A DNA stretch of 64,000 nt from Ktedonobacter robiniae (lineage in GTDB: Bacteria > Chloroflexota > Ktedonobacteria > Ktedonobacterales > Ktedonobacteraceae). Made by a program: the position numbers and the translations under genes. Under the pieces are notes generated by a model. It ran no database searches. It was not told the DNA's origin and saw only the letters and a list, made by a program, of their open reading frames with translations. The stretch is taken from positions 1,302,001 through 1,366,000 of the forward strand of contig NZ_BNJG01000003.1 in the NCBI RefSeq assembly GCF_016587375.1. The letters are read 5' to 3'. This document shows, one piece after another, positions 50,067 to 59,588 of this stretch (position 1 is the first letter of the stretch; the number at the start of each line of letters is the position of its first letter).

Positions 50067-51635
50067 ATGCGTAAACTTGAGTTGGCACATGATGTACCTC
50101 ATATTCATAAGCAGCCTGGTAACTCTACCTCTATTAATGAGCTACCGCATATCCTTGTACAAGGCTGTAGTGTGCTTGCACCCAACCAGCCGGAACACCT
50201 GCTCACGAACCAGGATATTCTCATTGTTGGCGAGCGGATTCAGGAGGTTGGTCCGTCTGGTTCACTCTCCTACAATCCCTTACGGCTCGACCAGGTCATA
50301 AGTGGCAAGGACCGCCTGGTCATCCCTGGGATGATCAACGCCCATACGCATTCGTTGGAGAACGTGCTCAAGGCAACGTCCCCTTCGCTACCGCTTGAAC
50401 TCTGGCTGGTGCCTCTCTTTGGCAATACCTTTGAGTGGACGCCACGCATGGCTTATCTGAGTGCGGCCCTGGGCGCCCTCGAAATGCTAAAAAGTGGCAC
50501 AACGGCCGTTCTCGATCACCTCTGGACTCCCTCGGGCGTCTCTGAACCATTTCTTGACGCAGTCATGCAGGCATATGAAGATGTAGGTATTCGCGCAGCC
50601 GTCGCTCCCTCTATTGAGGATCAAGACCTGGTACTGAATTGTGGCCTGCAACGAGGTCTACACTTCCCTGAGCATCCCTTTACAGATCGCTTCGAGCTCT
50701 GGCCTCCCATTGAGGAACAACTGGAGACACTGGAGCAGTTCATCACCCGCTGGCACCAGAGTTCTTCTGGTCGCCTGAGCTGCCTGGTTGGCCCAAGTGG
50801 TATTCACTGGTGCAGCCATATGCTCTTGGAGCACTGTAACCTGCTCGCCGAGCGTTACGAGACAGGCATGCATATTCATGCCGTCGAGACAGCTCTACAA
50901 GCGCAAGTGATCCGTGAGTACCTGGGACAGGAAGGTATTGCCTATCTCGCCGATCAATATATTATGCGCCCCGGAACATCGCTAGCTCATGCCATCTGGC
51001 TGGCGCCCGGTGATCTGGAGCGTATCGCCTGCTCAGGGGCTACGCTCGTACACAATCCAGTCAGTAATCTGCGCCTGGGCAGTGGGCGCTTCCCTCTCAA
51101 GCGCGCGCTCGACCTCGGGGTAAGCGTAGCGCTTGGCTGCGACGGTTCCGCCAGCAATGATAACCAGAATATGTTTAGCGTGCTCAAGCTAGCGGGCTTG
51201 CTCCACAACTATCCACGTCTAGACTATAAGAAGTGGCCTGGCGCGGCGGCGATATTCTCGGCAAGCACAACTGGCGGGGCCGCAGCTCTGGGCCTCGCCT
51301 CAGTGCTGGGCGAGATTGCGCCAGGCCAGCTGGCAGATCTCGTTATGCTCGACCTGAACAGTACGGCCTTCCTACCGCTACGCGATCCCTACCTGCACCT
51401 GGTGTACTGTGAGCCAGGCTCAGCGGTCGAGACAGTCATCGTGCATGGCGAAACCGTGGTCGAACATGGTAAGCTGGCGCGGCTCGATGAAGCGGCGCTT
51501 ATCCAGGAGGTCCGCGAGCTATGCCAGAAAGACTGGCAGACACAAATGCCAGCCATAGCAGAAAACACACACGCCGTTATGTCGCAGATTGATACATTAC
51601 GACATATGGTTTTACATCACCAAAATAAAGAGTGA
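50067..51635 (+). CDS. Amidohydrolase, S-adenosylhomocysteine/guanine deaminase-like
   Basis: 522 residues from ATG 50067 (GAGG upstream). The amidohydrolase metal motif is PGMINAHTHSLENVL; later HIHAVET (His) and GCDGSASNDNQNMF (Asp) complete the site. The last part ADLVMLDLNS matches the ATZ/TRZ family C-terminal strand. Reactions in this group are deaminations or dechlorinations of purines, pyrimidines and triazines; the exact substrate is unknown. The next gene is a membrane protein that may import a related compound. Confidence 0.88.
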   Translation: MRKLELAHDVPHIHKQPGNSTSINELPHILVQGCSVLAPNQPEHLLTNQDILIVGERIQEVGPSGSLSYNPLRLDQVISGKDRLVIPGMINAHTHSLENVLKATSPSLPLELWLVPLFGNTFEWTPRMAYLSAALGALEMLKSGTTAVLDHLWTPSGVSEPFLDAVMQAYEDVGIRAAVAPSIEDQDLVLNCGLQRGLHFPEHPFTDRFELWPPIEEQLETLEQFITRWHQSSSGRLSCLVGPSGIHWCSHMLLEHCNLLAERYETGMHIHAVETALQAQVIREYLGQEGIAYLADQYIMRPGTSLAHAIWLAPGDLERIACSGATLVHNPVSNLRLGSGRFPLKRALDLGVSVALGCDGSASNDNQNMFSVLKLAGLLHNYPRLDYKKWPGAAAIFSASTTGGAAALGLASVLGEIAPGQLADLVMLDLNSTAFLPLRDPYLHLVYCEPGSAVETVIVHGETVVEHGKLARLDEAALIQEVRELCQKDWQTQMPAIAENTHAVMSQIDTLRHMVLHHQNKE

Positions 51636-51742
51636 AATATTCGCTCAAAGAGTGTTAATATATATAAGTCTCGATATAAACCTTGATATGGCACTCTGTA
51701 GTTTGATATCTGATAGTGTTCCATCTTACCAAAGGAAAGGAC

Positions 51743-52441
51743 ATGTATTTTATGGAAGACGCGATGCCCGAGAACCGCCTGGACGCTCCCGCTGATTACA
51801 CAGAAGAGGCTCGTCCTGCACGTGTAAGCTATACGCTGCGCTACACCGGCCTGCCAGCGCTCGGACAATTGGTAGCCGTAGCGGTGGCCGCCGCGGTCTA
51901 CACGGTGCTCTCCTGGCTCTCCATTCCGATTCCTTCAGGCATCCCCCTGGTTTCGGCACTTTTTATTGCGATCGGTTTTGGTATTCCCTTCGCGCTCTGG
52001 TTTGGTGGTTGGGCGTTTGTGATTGCCTATCTGGGCAACTTCCTGGGAGCAGGCCTGCTCTCGCCCCAGCCCTTACCGCTGCCAGTGGCGCTCTGGTTCG
52101 GCACCGTGGACCTGATCCAGCTTGGTCTACCAATGATTCTCTACCGCCTGCTAGCACCTCGCTTCGGTGTTAGCTCCATCGGTAAGGACGTCCTGACGGT
52201 GCGCGGCTTTATCTTCTTCGTGCTCTGCGCAGTCCTCCCCAACAATATTCTTGGTGGACTCTATGGGAACTTCATCCTGGTCGCCACGGGCACGGCTCCC
52301 GCGAACACGCTGTTACCTGGCTGGCTGGTATGGTCGCTCTCGAATATTGTAGTAACGATCATCATTGGCCCCATCCTGCTACGCGCCCTGGGTCCAGTCG
52401 TGGAGCGCTCTGGCCTCACCATCCGCAACATGCTCAATTAA
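51743..52441 (+). CDS. ECF-type S-component-like membrane protein
   Basis: 232 residues from ATG 51743 (AAAGG upstream). Six helices: LGQLVAVAVAAAVYTVLSWL, LFIAIGFGIPFALWFGGWAF, VIAYLGNFLGAGLL, LWFGTVDLIQLGLPMILYRL, GFIFFVLCAVLPNNILGGLY, and NIVVTIIIGPILLRALG. The size and gene context fit a substrate-capture component of an ECF transporter, but no family motif proves it. The gene follows an amidohydrolase. Confidence 0.65.
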   Translation: MYFMEDAMPENRLDAPADYTEEARPARVSYTLRYTGLPALGQLVAVAVAAAVYTVLSWLSIPIPSGIPLVSALFIAIGFGIPFALWFGGWAFVIAYLGNFLGAGLLSPQPLPLPVALWFGTVDLIQLGLPMILYRLLAPRFGVSSIGKDVLTVRGFIFFVLCAVLPNNILGGLYGNFILVATGTAPANTLLPGWLVWSLSNIVVTIIIGPILLRALGPVVERSGLTIRNMLN

Positions 52442-52445
52442 GGAT

Positions 52446-52508
52446 TTGATGTTAAAAACACGGGAGCATCCAACTTGTAGCTGGATGCTCCCGTGTTTTT
52501 AACATCAA
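52446..52508. terminator. Bidirectional long hairpin terminator
   Basis: Perfect 27-bp arms (52446-52472 and 52482-52508) between convergent genes; the AAAAA and TTTTT runs lie inside the arms. Confidence 0.75.
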
Positions 52509-52519
52509 TTGACTAGTTG

Positions 52520-54301
52520 CTACACCTTATGTGCGCAACTGGCATTGCTGCTCAAGGAGATCTTAGCCCAATCGTCGGGCGCGACCTGGTCGAGTGGGCT
52601 ATCAGTCCAGCCCTGCACACATGGCTTAACCACCGTGCTCTTCACTCCTTGAAAAAGGGGAAGCCAGGCCACATCGTCGACCAGGCGCTGCTCAGCCTGG
52701 GCGTAGAGCTGATAGCGCTGCTGCTGGTTGGTGGCAGCATCGGCCTGAGTAAGTAAGCGCTGCGTCTCCTGTTGCTGATCCACATTTAAGGCATTGTTCT
52801 GTCCATAGTTCTGAATATTATTGGACATTCCCTGGCCAAACTGTGACGAGAGAACAGAGTGTGGATCGGGGTAATCAATATTCCAGCTCAAACGCCAGAT
52901 AGCCAGGCCTTTAGCATTATTTACGGTATTCTGTAGATCGCTATAGTACTTGGCTTCGCTGGTATCGTTGATTTTGACATCGATACCCAAAAAGTCTTTC
53001 CACATGGTGCGAATAGAGTTGTACTCACTCTTGATATTCACATCAGAGGGAATGCCACTAAACACCTCAAAGCTCACATTTTTGAAGATGTCCCGCGTCA
53101 CCCCTTCCTCATGCAGGCCCTCATCGAGAAGCTGGCGCGCCTTCTGAGGATCACCCTTCGTGCTGGAGACACCGAGCGGTCCACTTAGTTGTGGCGTATA
53201 GCCGGGAATTCCCTCCGGCACAATATGATTGGTAGCCAGCATCGTACCACTATAGACATCGTGTGCCAGAGCGTCTTTGTTAATGGCCAGCGCCAGGGCC
53301 TGACGCACCTTGAGGTTATCAAAGGGCCTCGTGAGGTAGTTCAGGCCATAATAATACATAGTAAGTCCAGGTACCTGGTGCAGCTCGCCCATGGGTAGGG
53401 CGCGCGCACGTCCAATCTGGTTAGATGGGACAGGCGCAATGTCTATCTGGCCGGCTTCATAAGCACGATAGACCGTTTGAGGATTGATATAGTAAGTCAC
53501 GATGGCCTTTTTCAATTTAGGCCTAGGTCCATAGTAATAGGTATTGGGAGTGAGCACGATATAACGCGTGGCCTGTTTGATAGAGCGTGCTATTACCCAG
53601 GGGCCTGTGCTACCGCCCTCATTAACGTGATCTGTCCAGGCGCTTCCGTATTTCTCGATCAGTTGCTTCTTAACCACGGAGGCACAACCATTCGTCAAAG
53701 CCGAGAGGAAAGATTGATCTGGTCGCGCCAGTTGAATAATCACGGTCTGAGCATCAGGCACCTGAAGACTGTCGCCAATGAGGGTCTGTATCTCTCCTCT
53801 ACGCAACTTGTCCGCGTCTTTAATAGAGCCAAGAAATGTCGAGGCTGTCGACGAGGCCGTCAAGGGCTGTAAAGCTCGATCCAGGCTATACACAACATCT
53901 TGCGAGGTCAGGCGTGTGCCATCACTAAACTTGAGGTTAGGCTTGAGCTTAAAGGTCCAGGTCAGACCATTATCGCTACTGGTATAGGATTCTGCAAGTT
54001 GCGGCCGGATTTGCAAATGGCTGTCCAGGCTTACTAGCCCAGTGAAAGCCATGCTTGTCACCTGGGTTGAGGCGTGATCGCTCGCACGTGCCGGGTCCAG
54101 GCTGGTAAAATCTGACTGGCTATTCTCTCCCACCGCCGGAAAAACGCCTGTCTGCTGGTTTACCGCCAGAGGTGCATTCGGCCCATCCAGGGTGTTATCC
54201 TGCTGATCACAGCCCGCAAGCGCGAGCAGGAGCAGGCACAAAAATAGGCTAAACGCCATAGAGGGGCCTCGCCCCTTGTTTACAATCTTTCTCCCTTGCA
54301 T
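52520..54301 (-). CDS. Peptide/nickel-type ABC transporter substrate-binding lipoprotein
   Basis: 593 residues. Lipobox LALAGC at residue ~30 follows a hydrophobic signal segment (FSLFLCLLLLALAGC). The SBP_bac_5 fold is clear: TWTFKLKPNLKFSDGTRLTS, YSLDRAL, FDNLKVRQALALAINKDAL, and the final LPLFQGVKSTVVKPCVQG. Soluble part tethered to the outer face of the membrane. No permease or ATPase genes are next to it, so its transporter is encoded elsewhere (inference). Confidence 0.9.
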   Translation of the reverse strand: MQGRKIVNKGRGPSMAFSLFLCLLLLALAGCDQQDNTLDGPNAPLAVNQQTGVFPAVGENSQSDFTSLDPARASDHASTQVTSMAFTGLVSLDSHLQIRPQLAESYTSSDNGLTWTFKLKPNLKFSDGTRLTSQDVVYSLDRALQPLTASSTASTFLGSIKDADKLRRGEIQTLIGDSLQVPDAQTVIIQLARPDQSFLSALTNGCASVVKKQLIEKYGSAWTDHVNEGGSTGPWVIARSIKQATRYIVLTPNTYYYGPRPKLKKAIVTYYINPQTVYRAYEAGQIDIAPVPSNQIGRARALPMGELHQVPGLTMYYYGLNYLTRPFDNLKVRQALALAINKDALAHDVYSGTMLATNHIVPEGIPGYTPQLSGPLGVSSTKGDPQKARQLLDEGLHEEGVTRDIFKNVSFEVFSGIPSDVNIKSEYNSIRTMWKDFLGIDVKINDTSEAKYYSDLQNTVNNAKGLAIWRLSWNIDYPDPHSVLSSQFGQGMSNNIQNYGQNNALNVDQQQETQRLLTQADAATNQQQRYQLYAQAEQRLVDDVAWLPLFQGVKSTVVKPCVQGWTDSPLDQVAPDDWAKISLSSNASCAHKV

Positions 54302-54362
54302 ATATCCTCTAGAGCATGAAAGCTTTGCACAGCTGCTTTATATTTATTCGTATCTACTCAGA

Positions 54363-54468
54363 ACTTCTCGCCACTACGTGGCTCGCAGGGGTCAGGGGGC
54401 GGTGCTGGACTGGCTTAGCCAGTCCAGCACCGCCCCCTGACCCCTGCGAGCGTCGCAGACGCTGAAAA
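54363..54468. repeat. Hairpin-motif plus long palindrome element, copy E (double-ended)
   Basis: The motif at 54363-54392 (GCCAC-TAC-GTGGC) leads into the longest palindrome in the window, 35-bp perfect arms (54381-54415, 54417-54451). A second, inverted motif copy (stem AGCGTC-TGC-GACGCT on the minus strand) lies at 54441-54468. It sits between divergent genes. Confidence 0.85.
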
Positions 54469-54531
54469 CTCCAGGAAGCATCTTTCATTATAGCAGACGT
54501 GTAGCGGAAACTTCTCATCAATAGCATTACC

Positions 54532-54560
54532 TTGACAAAATAGATTGCATATCCTACACT
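54532..54560 (+). promoter_or_regulatory. Promoter of the MarR gene
   Basis: TTGACA (54532-54537), 17-nt spacer, TACACT (54555-54560), 24 nt before the ATG at 54585. The leader is very short. Confidence 0.7.
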
Positions 54561-54584
54561 CCTCGTTAATATAGAGGTTTTACT

Positions 54585-55016
54585 ATGGCAGAAAATATGA
54601 GTAACGATTTACATCTTTCCGATTATCGGGAACTGGCCGAGTTTCGCTACCAGATTCGTCGCTACATTCATTTTAGTGAGCAAATGGCGCGTTCTGTGGG
54701 CCTGGAACCCCAGCAGCATCAACTCCTCCTGGCCATCAAGGGTCTGCCTCAGCAACAAAAGCCAACTATAGGCTACCTGGCCGAACGCCTACAAATTCAG
54801 CATCATAGCACCGTTGAACTAGTGAATCGCCTGGTCGAACGCGAGTATGTGGAGCGCAAACGCGATACCGTCGATCAGCGGCGCGTCCTCGTACAGCTTA
54901 CTCACAAAGGAGAGGATGTGCTCCAGCGCCTGGCGGCAACAATGTTGGCCGAGCTAAGTACAACCGGCCCCCTGCTGGTCCAAACACTCAACAAGCTTAT
55001 CTCTCAGCATGGCTAA
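54585..55016 (+). CDS. MarR-family transcriptional regulator
   Basis: 143 residues. Winged helix with GYLAERLQIQHHSTVELVNR, then LVEREYVERKRDTVDQRRVL (MarR wing motif R-D-x-x-D-x-R-R-V). N-terminal dimerisation helix includes RRYIHFSEQMARSVGL. It has its own promoter and a terminator at 55029. Divergent from the ABC substrate-binding lipoprotein. Confidence 0.9.
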   Translation: MAENMSNDLHLSDYRELAEFRYQIRRYIHFSEQMARSVGLEPQQHQLLLAIKGLPQQQKPTIGYLAERLQIQHHSTVELVNRLVEREYVERKRDTVDQRRVLVQLTHKGEDVLQRLAATMLAELSTTGPLLVQTLNKLISQHG

Positions 55017-55028
55017 CAGATAATAGAG

Positions 55029-55069
55029 AGAGGAGTTGCCACCTGTATGTGACGACTCCTCTTTTATTA
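55029..55069 (+). terminator. Rho-independent terminator
   Basis: Stem AGAGGAGT / ACTCCTCT, 18-nt loop, then TTTATTATT, directly after the MarR gene. Confidence 0.75.
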
Positions 55070-55129
55070 TTCGGCATCCACAACGGATTAGACACGGTGG
55101 AAACCGACCGACGTCACTTGCGTACGCGT

Positions 55130-55921
55130 CTACTTCTGGCTCTCAAGGTATTTCTTGAAATACGTCCAGGAGGTCTCGTTGGGACGTGTAAATTCCGTAG
55201 GGGCCTGCGTGTAGATTGGCTGATGCTGCTCAACATAGGCGCGTGCATCTTCAGGAAGAGCTGCATAGCCACCTGCTACCTTACAGCCAGCACACTGGTA
55301 GAGCAGATTGCCTGGGCGATCCGCCATCGCCATCCAAGGGAGCCAGGGACCAAGGCGCGTCCAGGAGATCTCACAGGGAATGGAGGCAAGCTCATCGTTC
55401 TCCAGGTCCCGGCGGCTGATAAAAAACTGAAAGAGCTCTGCACCCTGGTAGAGATCGCTCTGCGAGTATTTGGGATATTGTGCGCATGGCAGTGGAGAGG
55501 GATAGGCCAGCATTATATCGAGAGCCAGGCATAGACGATCCTCACCTACAGACAGCGCTGGCATCATAAATGGCCCATAAGGACCATTGAGCAGATACGT
55601 CTGGTTGACAGGATCATTCCAGACATGCACAACGGGGACCTCTTCTTCGGTAAAGGGGTTAGACCAGCGCTCAAGGATCTCACCCGTGGAGGGATTTTTG
55701 TAGAATGTAACCTCGCGCATGAGATGTTGGTACCCTCCCTCTACCTCCATACAGCGACCAATATTGTAGCCATCAATCTTGAAGAGGAGGCGATTTTTCT
55801 GCCCGGGAATGACGCTATAGATATTGCCGCTCCACCAGAATACAATCTCTTCGGGCTGTAGGGACGCACGAGCCTTGATATATGCTCGTAGGTTATGTTC
55901 AGGTTGCGTTAAATCGAGCAT
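55130..55921 (-). CDS. DUF1838-type protein
   Basis: 263 residues from ATG 55921 (GGAAG 8 nt upstream). The pattern matches DUF1838: EIVFWWSGNIYSVIPGQ, DGYNIGRC, REVTFYKNPSTGEILERWSN, and VVHVWNDPVN. Function unknown for the family; no signal peptide is visible here. It converges on the MarR gene, which could regulate it. Confidence 0.8.
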   Translation of the reverse strand: MLDLTQPEHNLRAYIKARASLQPEEIVFWWSGNIYSVIPGQKNRLLFKIDGYNIGRCMEVEGGYQHLMREVTFYKNPSTGEILERWSNPFTEEEVPVVHVWNDPVNQTYLLNGPYGPFMMPALSVGEDRLCLALDIMLAYPSPLPCAQYPKYSQSDLYQGAELFQFFISRRDLENDELASIPCEISWTRLGPWLPWMAMADRPGNLLYQCAGCKVAGGYAALPEDARAYVEQHQPIYTQAPTEFTRPNETSWTYFKKYLESQK

Positions 55922-56185
55922 AATTTTCTTCCGAATCTCTTGGTACATATGAATAGGCCATAATCAGTATAGCATGCTCACTACTTGAGTCCCGCTCTTG
56001 CGAGTAGGGCTTACTATTCGGCTATAAGAATTTTATCGCGTTTCCGTCCATACGCTCTCATGGTATACTATGAAAAGCAATCGTGAACGCCGCTTCGTAG
56101 TGGCTAACTCCGCCGCCACGTTCAGCACAGAAAAAGGAGGCTTGCGGTAAGGCTCTTGCTTAGTAGGATCCAACCGCAGACGCTT

Positions 56186-57475
56186 ATGGAGGAACACAAG
56201 CAGCCAGATCTTGGCCTGATTCCACAAGATGCTGATGACGCTGATCTCACTTCCCAGGACGAGGAAGATGAGTACGATACTGAACTAGAAGCTCTGCTTG
56301 ATCAGACCTTTGCCGATGTCACTGACTATATGACAGAGGAGGAGGCCACGGAATATCTCGCGACCATTCTCGAAGGCGGTGAGATTGAACATGAGTCTTC
56401 CCTCTTTGATCGTATTACTCCATATGTGATGGAGAACCTCAAGGTTACAAATTACCGGCCCGACCAGGCTGTGCGCGAAGCCTCGCTGGCTCAGAAAAGC
56501 ATGTGGCGTCCTGGCGATGGTGAGATTTCTTACCTGGCTTCCAATACGCTTGAGGTCTATCTCGGCACACCCGAACGCCCACTGGAGATCCCCCAGGCCT
56601 TAAAACAAATTCGCCAGTTGAGCGAGAGTACAGTACTAACGGCACGTATCGTCCTTGGCCTATGGAATATTCGTCGCCATAATGATCGCGTCTCCAAAAA
56701 TGGCAGTGTGCCTGTTCTCCTCGATGAGATCCTTCAGTGGCAGGGGCTACAAAAGCATAGCCGCGTCGCGCATCCTGGCGCCAATAAGCGCTATACCGAT
56801 GGCTATCGCACCGAGCAGAAGCGCCGCGTGCTCCAGGACCTGACCCTGCTGGCATCCTGTAATGTGCGCGGCAATTGCACAATCACGGTACGTGGCAAGG
56901 CCGTGCCTATCCAGGTCGATGGTCCCTATATGCGCTACTCGGTTGTCAGCCGCAAGACATTAACAAATGATAAGATTATCATCGGTTTCCTGGTTTCGCC
57001 CGGCGACTGGATCAGTACCTATGAGCAGCATCAGAACTACTATCTTGCTGAGATTGATAGCCAGATCTTCAAGCTCAATCCACAAAATGATCGCTATGCG
57101 CTGCGTATCGCTCTCTACATGACTGAACGCTGGCGCGAGCAGGCTAAACAAGGCAACTTTAGCGCGCCAATTACCATGTCAGAATTGCTCGCCTCCAGTA
57201 TGGTCGAGGTTGATGAACGCCATATGACAACGCGCTTCGTCCCAGCCATAGAGAAATCCCTCTCCAAACTGGAGCAAATGGGAATTTTAGGTAAGCAAAT
57301 TTGTCTGACTGAAGTCAATAAAGAGCAGGCGCGCTGGAGTAAAGATTGGCTAGCATCACGTTGGGAGATCCTTCCTCCGTTGAAACTGATCCAGGAATAT
57401 CAGGCCCTTAATAGCGCACAGAAAAAACGCCCGCGCCGTATACGCGCTCGCGAAGTACCAAAAGAGAAAGAATAA
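56186..57475 (+). CDS. Rep-like winged-helix protein
   Basis: 429 residues from ATG 56186; an in-frame TTG at 56156 has AAGG 6 nt upstream and is a possible alternative. The N-terminal ~65 residues are strongly acidic. The middle part holds SESTVLTARIVLGLWNIRRH. The C-terminal part has LNPQNDRYALRIALYMTERW, then ITMSELLASSMVEVDER and FVPAIEKSLSKLEQMGI, which reads as the winged helix of plasmid-type initiators (inference). The last residues are basic (KKRPRRIRAREVPK). It lies just left of the 26-site dyad array, which supports a DNA-binding role. Confidence 0.65.
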   Translation: MEEHKQPDLGLIPQDADDADLTSQDEEDEYDTELEALLDQTFADVTDYMTEEEATEYLATILEGGEIEHESSLFDRITPYVMENLKVTNYRPDQAVREASLAQKSMWRPGDGEISYLASNTLEVYLGTPERPLEIPQALKQIRQLSESTVLTARIVLGLWNIRRHNDRVSKNGSVPVLLDEILQWQGLQKHSRVAHPGANKRYTDGYRTEQKRRVLQDLTLLASCNVRGNCTITVRGKAVPIQVDGPYMRYSVVSRKTLTNDKIIIGFLVSPGDWISTYEQHQNYYLAEIDSQIFKLNPQNDRYALRIALYMTERWREQAKQGNFSAPITMSELLASSMVEVDERHMTTRFVPAIEKSLSKLEQMGILGKQICLTEVNKEQARWSKDWLASRWEILPPLKLIQEYQALNSAQKKRPRRIRAREVPKEKE

Positions 57476-57494
57476 AGCAGAAAACCTTTTTGCA

Positions 57495-57560
57495 ATAAAG
57501 GCGAAGAGGGCAGCGGGAAATATCCTAACAGGCGTTTCCCACTGCCCTCTTCGCTTTTAT
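57495..57560 (+). terminator. Long hairpin terminator
   Basis: Arms ATAAAGGCGAAGAGGGCAGC (start) at 57495-57520 and 57535-57560, with two mismatches, loop 14 nt. Directly after the Rep-like gene. Confidence 0.7.
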
Positions 57561-57727
57561 CGTTAGTTCCATGCTAAAACTGCCATACCTCTCTTTGGAC
57601 ATTCCCACTTGTATCCCAACAGACTACTCCTATATAAACTAAACAGGTTAGGTAGTGCTTCCGTCTATAAAGGTCTTTTCACGTTTACGCACATTTTCCC
57701 TCGCATGTTTGCCTCAATTTCTGCTTT

Positions 57728-59265
57728 CCCCACCGGGGTATGGTGCATTCCAACCCCTAAAGACGACAATTTGAGGCCTTCAGGTGCATTTCACGTGACG
57801 CCAATTGTACAATTATTTGACCTCTGGTAAGGGAATTCACAGCCCTTGCTTTAGCTCCAGTTGATAAAACTCCCCCACCCAGGTTAGGTGCATCAATGCA
57901 CTCATTATGCCATATAATTACCACCAGAGTCAGGTGCATTTTTCCCTCCCTGGCACTGTTTACCCCCACCCAGGTTAGGTGCATTACTACCAATCTTTGG
58001 CCCTGATACCCCCACCGGGGTTGGGTGCATTCCACCATCCTTTTTCTCCTCTCACCCCCACCCAGGTTAGGTGCATTACTACCAATCTTTGGCCCTGATA
58101 CCCCCACCGGGGTTGGGTGCATTCCACCATCCTTTTTCTCCTCTCACCCCCACCCAGGTTAGGTGCATTACTACCAATCTTTGGCCCTGATACCCCCACC
58201 GGGGTTGGGTGCATTCCACCATCCTTTTTCTCCTCTCACCCCCACCCAGGTTAGGTGCATTACTACCAATCTTTGGCCCTGATACCCCCACCGGGGTTGG
58301 GTGCATTCCACCAAGTAAAGCTTGCATCTGCAAATAAAAATATATTACTTCTTCCCCACCAGGGTTGGGTGTATCTCTCTGGCTCTAAATAGTGCCGTAT
58401 CGCTCGCTTTTAAGCTCATTTGAGCTTAAATTCCCCACCAGGGTTGGGTGCATTCACTCATTTTTCTGCCTTTAGAAAAAACCGCCTATAGATTTTTTTT
58501 ATCCAATATTCCCCACCAGGGTTGGGTGCATTACTACAAATATTTGCTCTGATACCCCCACCGAGGTTGGGTGCATTACTACAAATATTTGCTCTGATAC
58601 CCCCACCGAGGTTGGGTGCATTCCACCATCCTTTTGGCCCTGATACCCCCACCGAAGTTAGGTGCATTACAACACCCCTTTGGCCTGGATACCCCCACCA
58701 GAGTTGGGTGCATTACTACAAATATTTTGTCTTGATACCCCCACCAGGGTTGGGTGCATTACAACACCCTTTTGTCTTGATACCCCCACCAGGGTTGGGT
58801 GCATTACAGCAACCTTTTGATCTTAATACTCCCACCAGGGTTAGGTGCATTCTGCCATATCAGAGGGCAGATTTGAAAATTTTGCTGGCCGGAATTTCTT
58901 CCGTATTTTGTCACGTTTGCCCCACCAGGGTCTGGTGCATTGAATGACTTTTGCGGCATTTTAATTACACTAAAATCAAATTCCTTTTAGCAAGCGTTCG
59001 CGATTCTCATTTATTTATAATTTACATAGATTTGTTGAGAATCCCCACCAGGGTTAGGTGCATACGTATTATTTATAGAATATGACAAGATCAAGGTACT
59101 TTTTATTTGCTCCGCTATTTTCTTCATTTGCAAGCTTTCGCTGCTAAAAACACAAAATAATGTTCTGGAAAGAATTGCCCACCCAAAAGTCATAACGCGA
59201 CCCCACCGAGGTTAGGTGAAAACCCCACCGGGGTGTGGTGAAAACCCCACCATTGTTAGGTGCAA
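57728..59265. repeat. Iteron-like array: 26 sites with dyad CACC-N7-GGTG
   Basis: Each site has the form CCCCACCRGGGTTGGGTG followed by CATT, with CACC and GGTG at fixed spacing in all copies. Site starts: 57728, 57872, 57919, 57963, 58009, 58055, 58101, 58147, 58193, 58239, 58285, 58354, 58433, 58511, 58555, 58600, 58646, 58692, 58738, 58783, 58829, 58920, 59043, 59201, 59223, 59245. A further degenerate copy ends at 57790. The period is 45-46 bp in 57963-58307 and 58511-58851. The last three are 22 bp apart. Spacers repeat, so it is not CRISPR. Confidence 0.95.
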
Positions 59266-59588
59266 AACTGAGCTCAGAGGCCAGACACCAGGAAGTGGTT
59301 TTTTGCGTATTACTCCACTAGTAAAATCCGTTTTCTGAGTGTAATATGTTCTCTACATAAGAGTTGAAAATTGGCAGGCTAAAGTTATCTTTGCTTGTCG
59401 ATCAATGGTTAAAATTTTTTAAAGTTTATAAGGTTGGATGCTTTCTAGCCTTCGCTTATTTACACAACCTAATTTATGGCCTAAGCGGTTCATTAGCACT
59501 AATAAAAATAAACAAACAGGCAACGACGCCTGCTGCTTTACTGGCTCTTCCCAGATTTTTGGTAGATAGTGTTTTTAGGGGGTTTTGT
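59266..59588. other. Leader/promoter region of the DnaD-like gene
   Basis: AT-rich 323 nt after the array. The open frame that starts at 59364 runs through here, but lacks a ribosome site and protein-like sequence. The likely start is 59589, with TTAGGGGG just upstream. Confidence 0.6.

Noticed and set aside
57757..58667. Minus-strand proteins rich in HPTPVG / NLGGG repeats
   Set aside because: These open frames are simple translations of the 46-bp repeat; the period is not a multiple of three, and no ribosome site is present.
57728..59265. CRISPR array
   Set aside because: Repeat units of about 22 bp with about 23-bp spacers look CRISPR-like, but the spacers are themselves repeated, copies vary, spacing is irregular at the ends, and no cas genes are near.
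59364..59588. Extended N-terminus of the wHTH protein
   Set aside because: The extra 75 residues are Leu/Lys-rich without similarity to the family, while ATG 59589 has a strong ribosome site.
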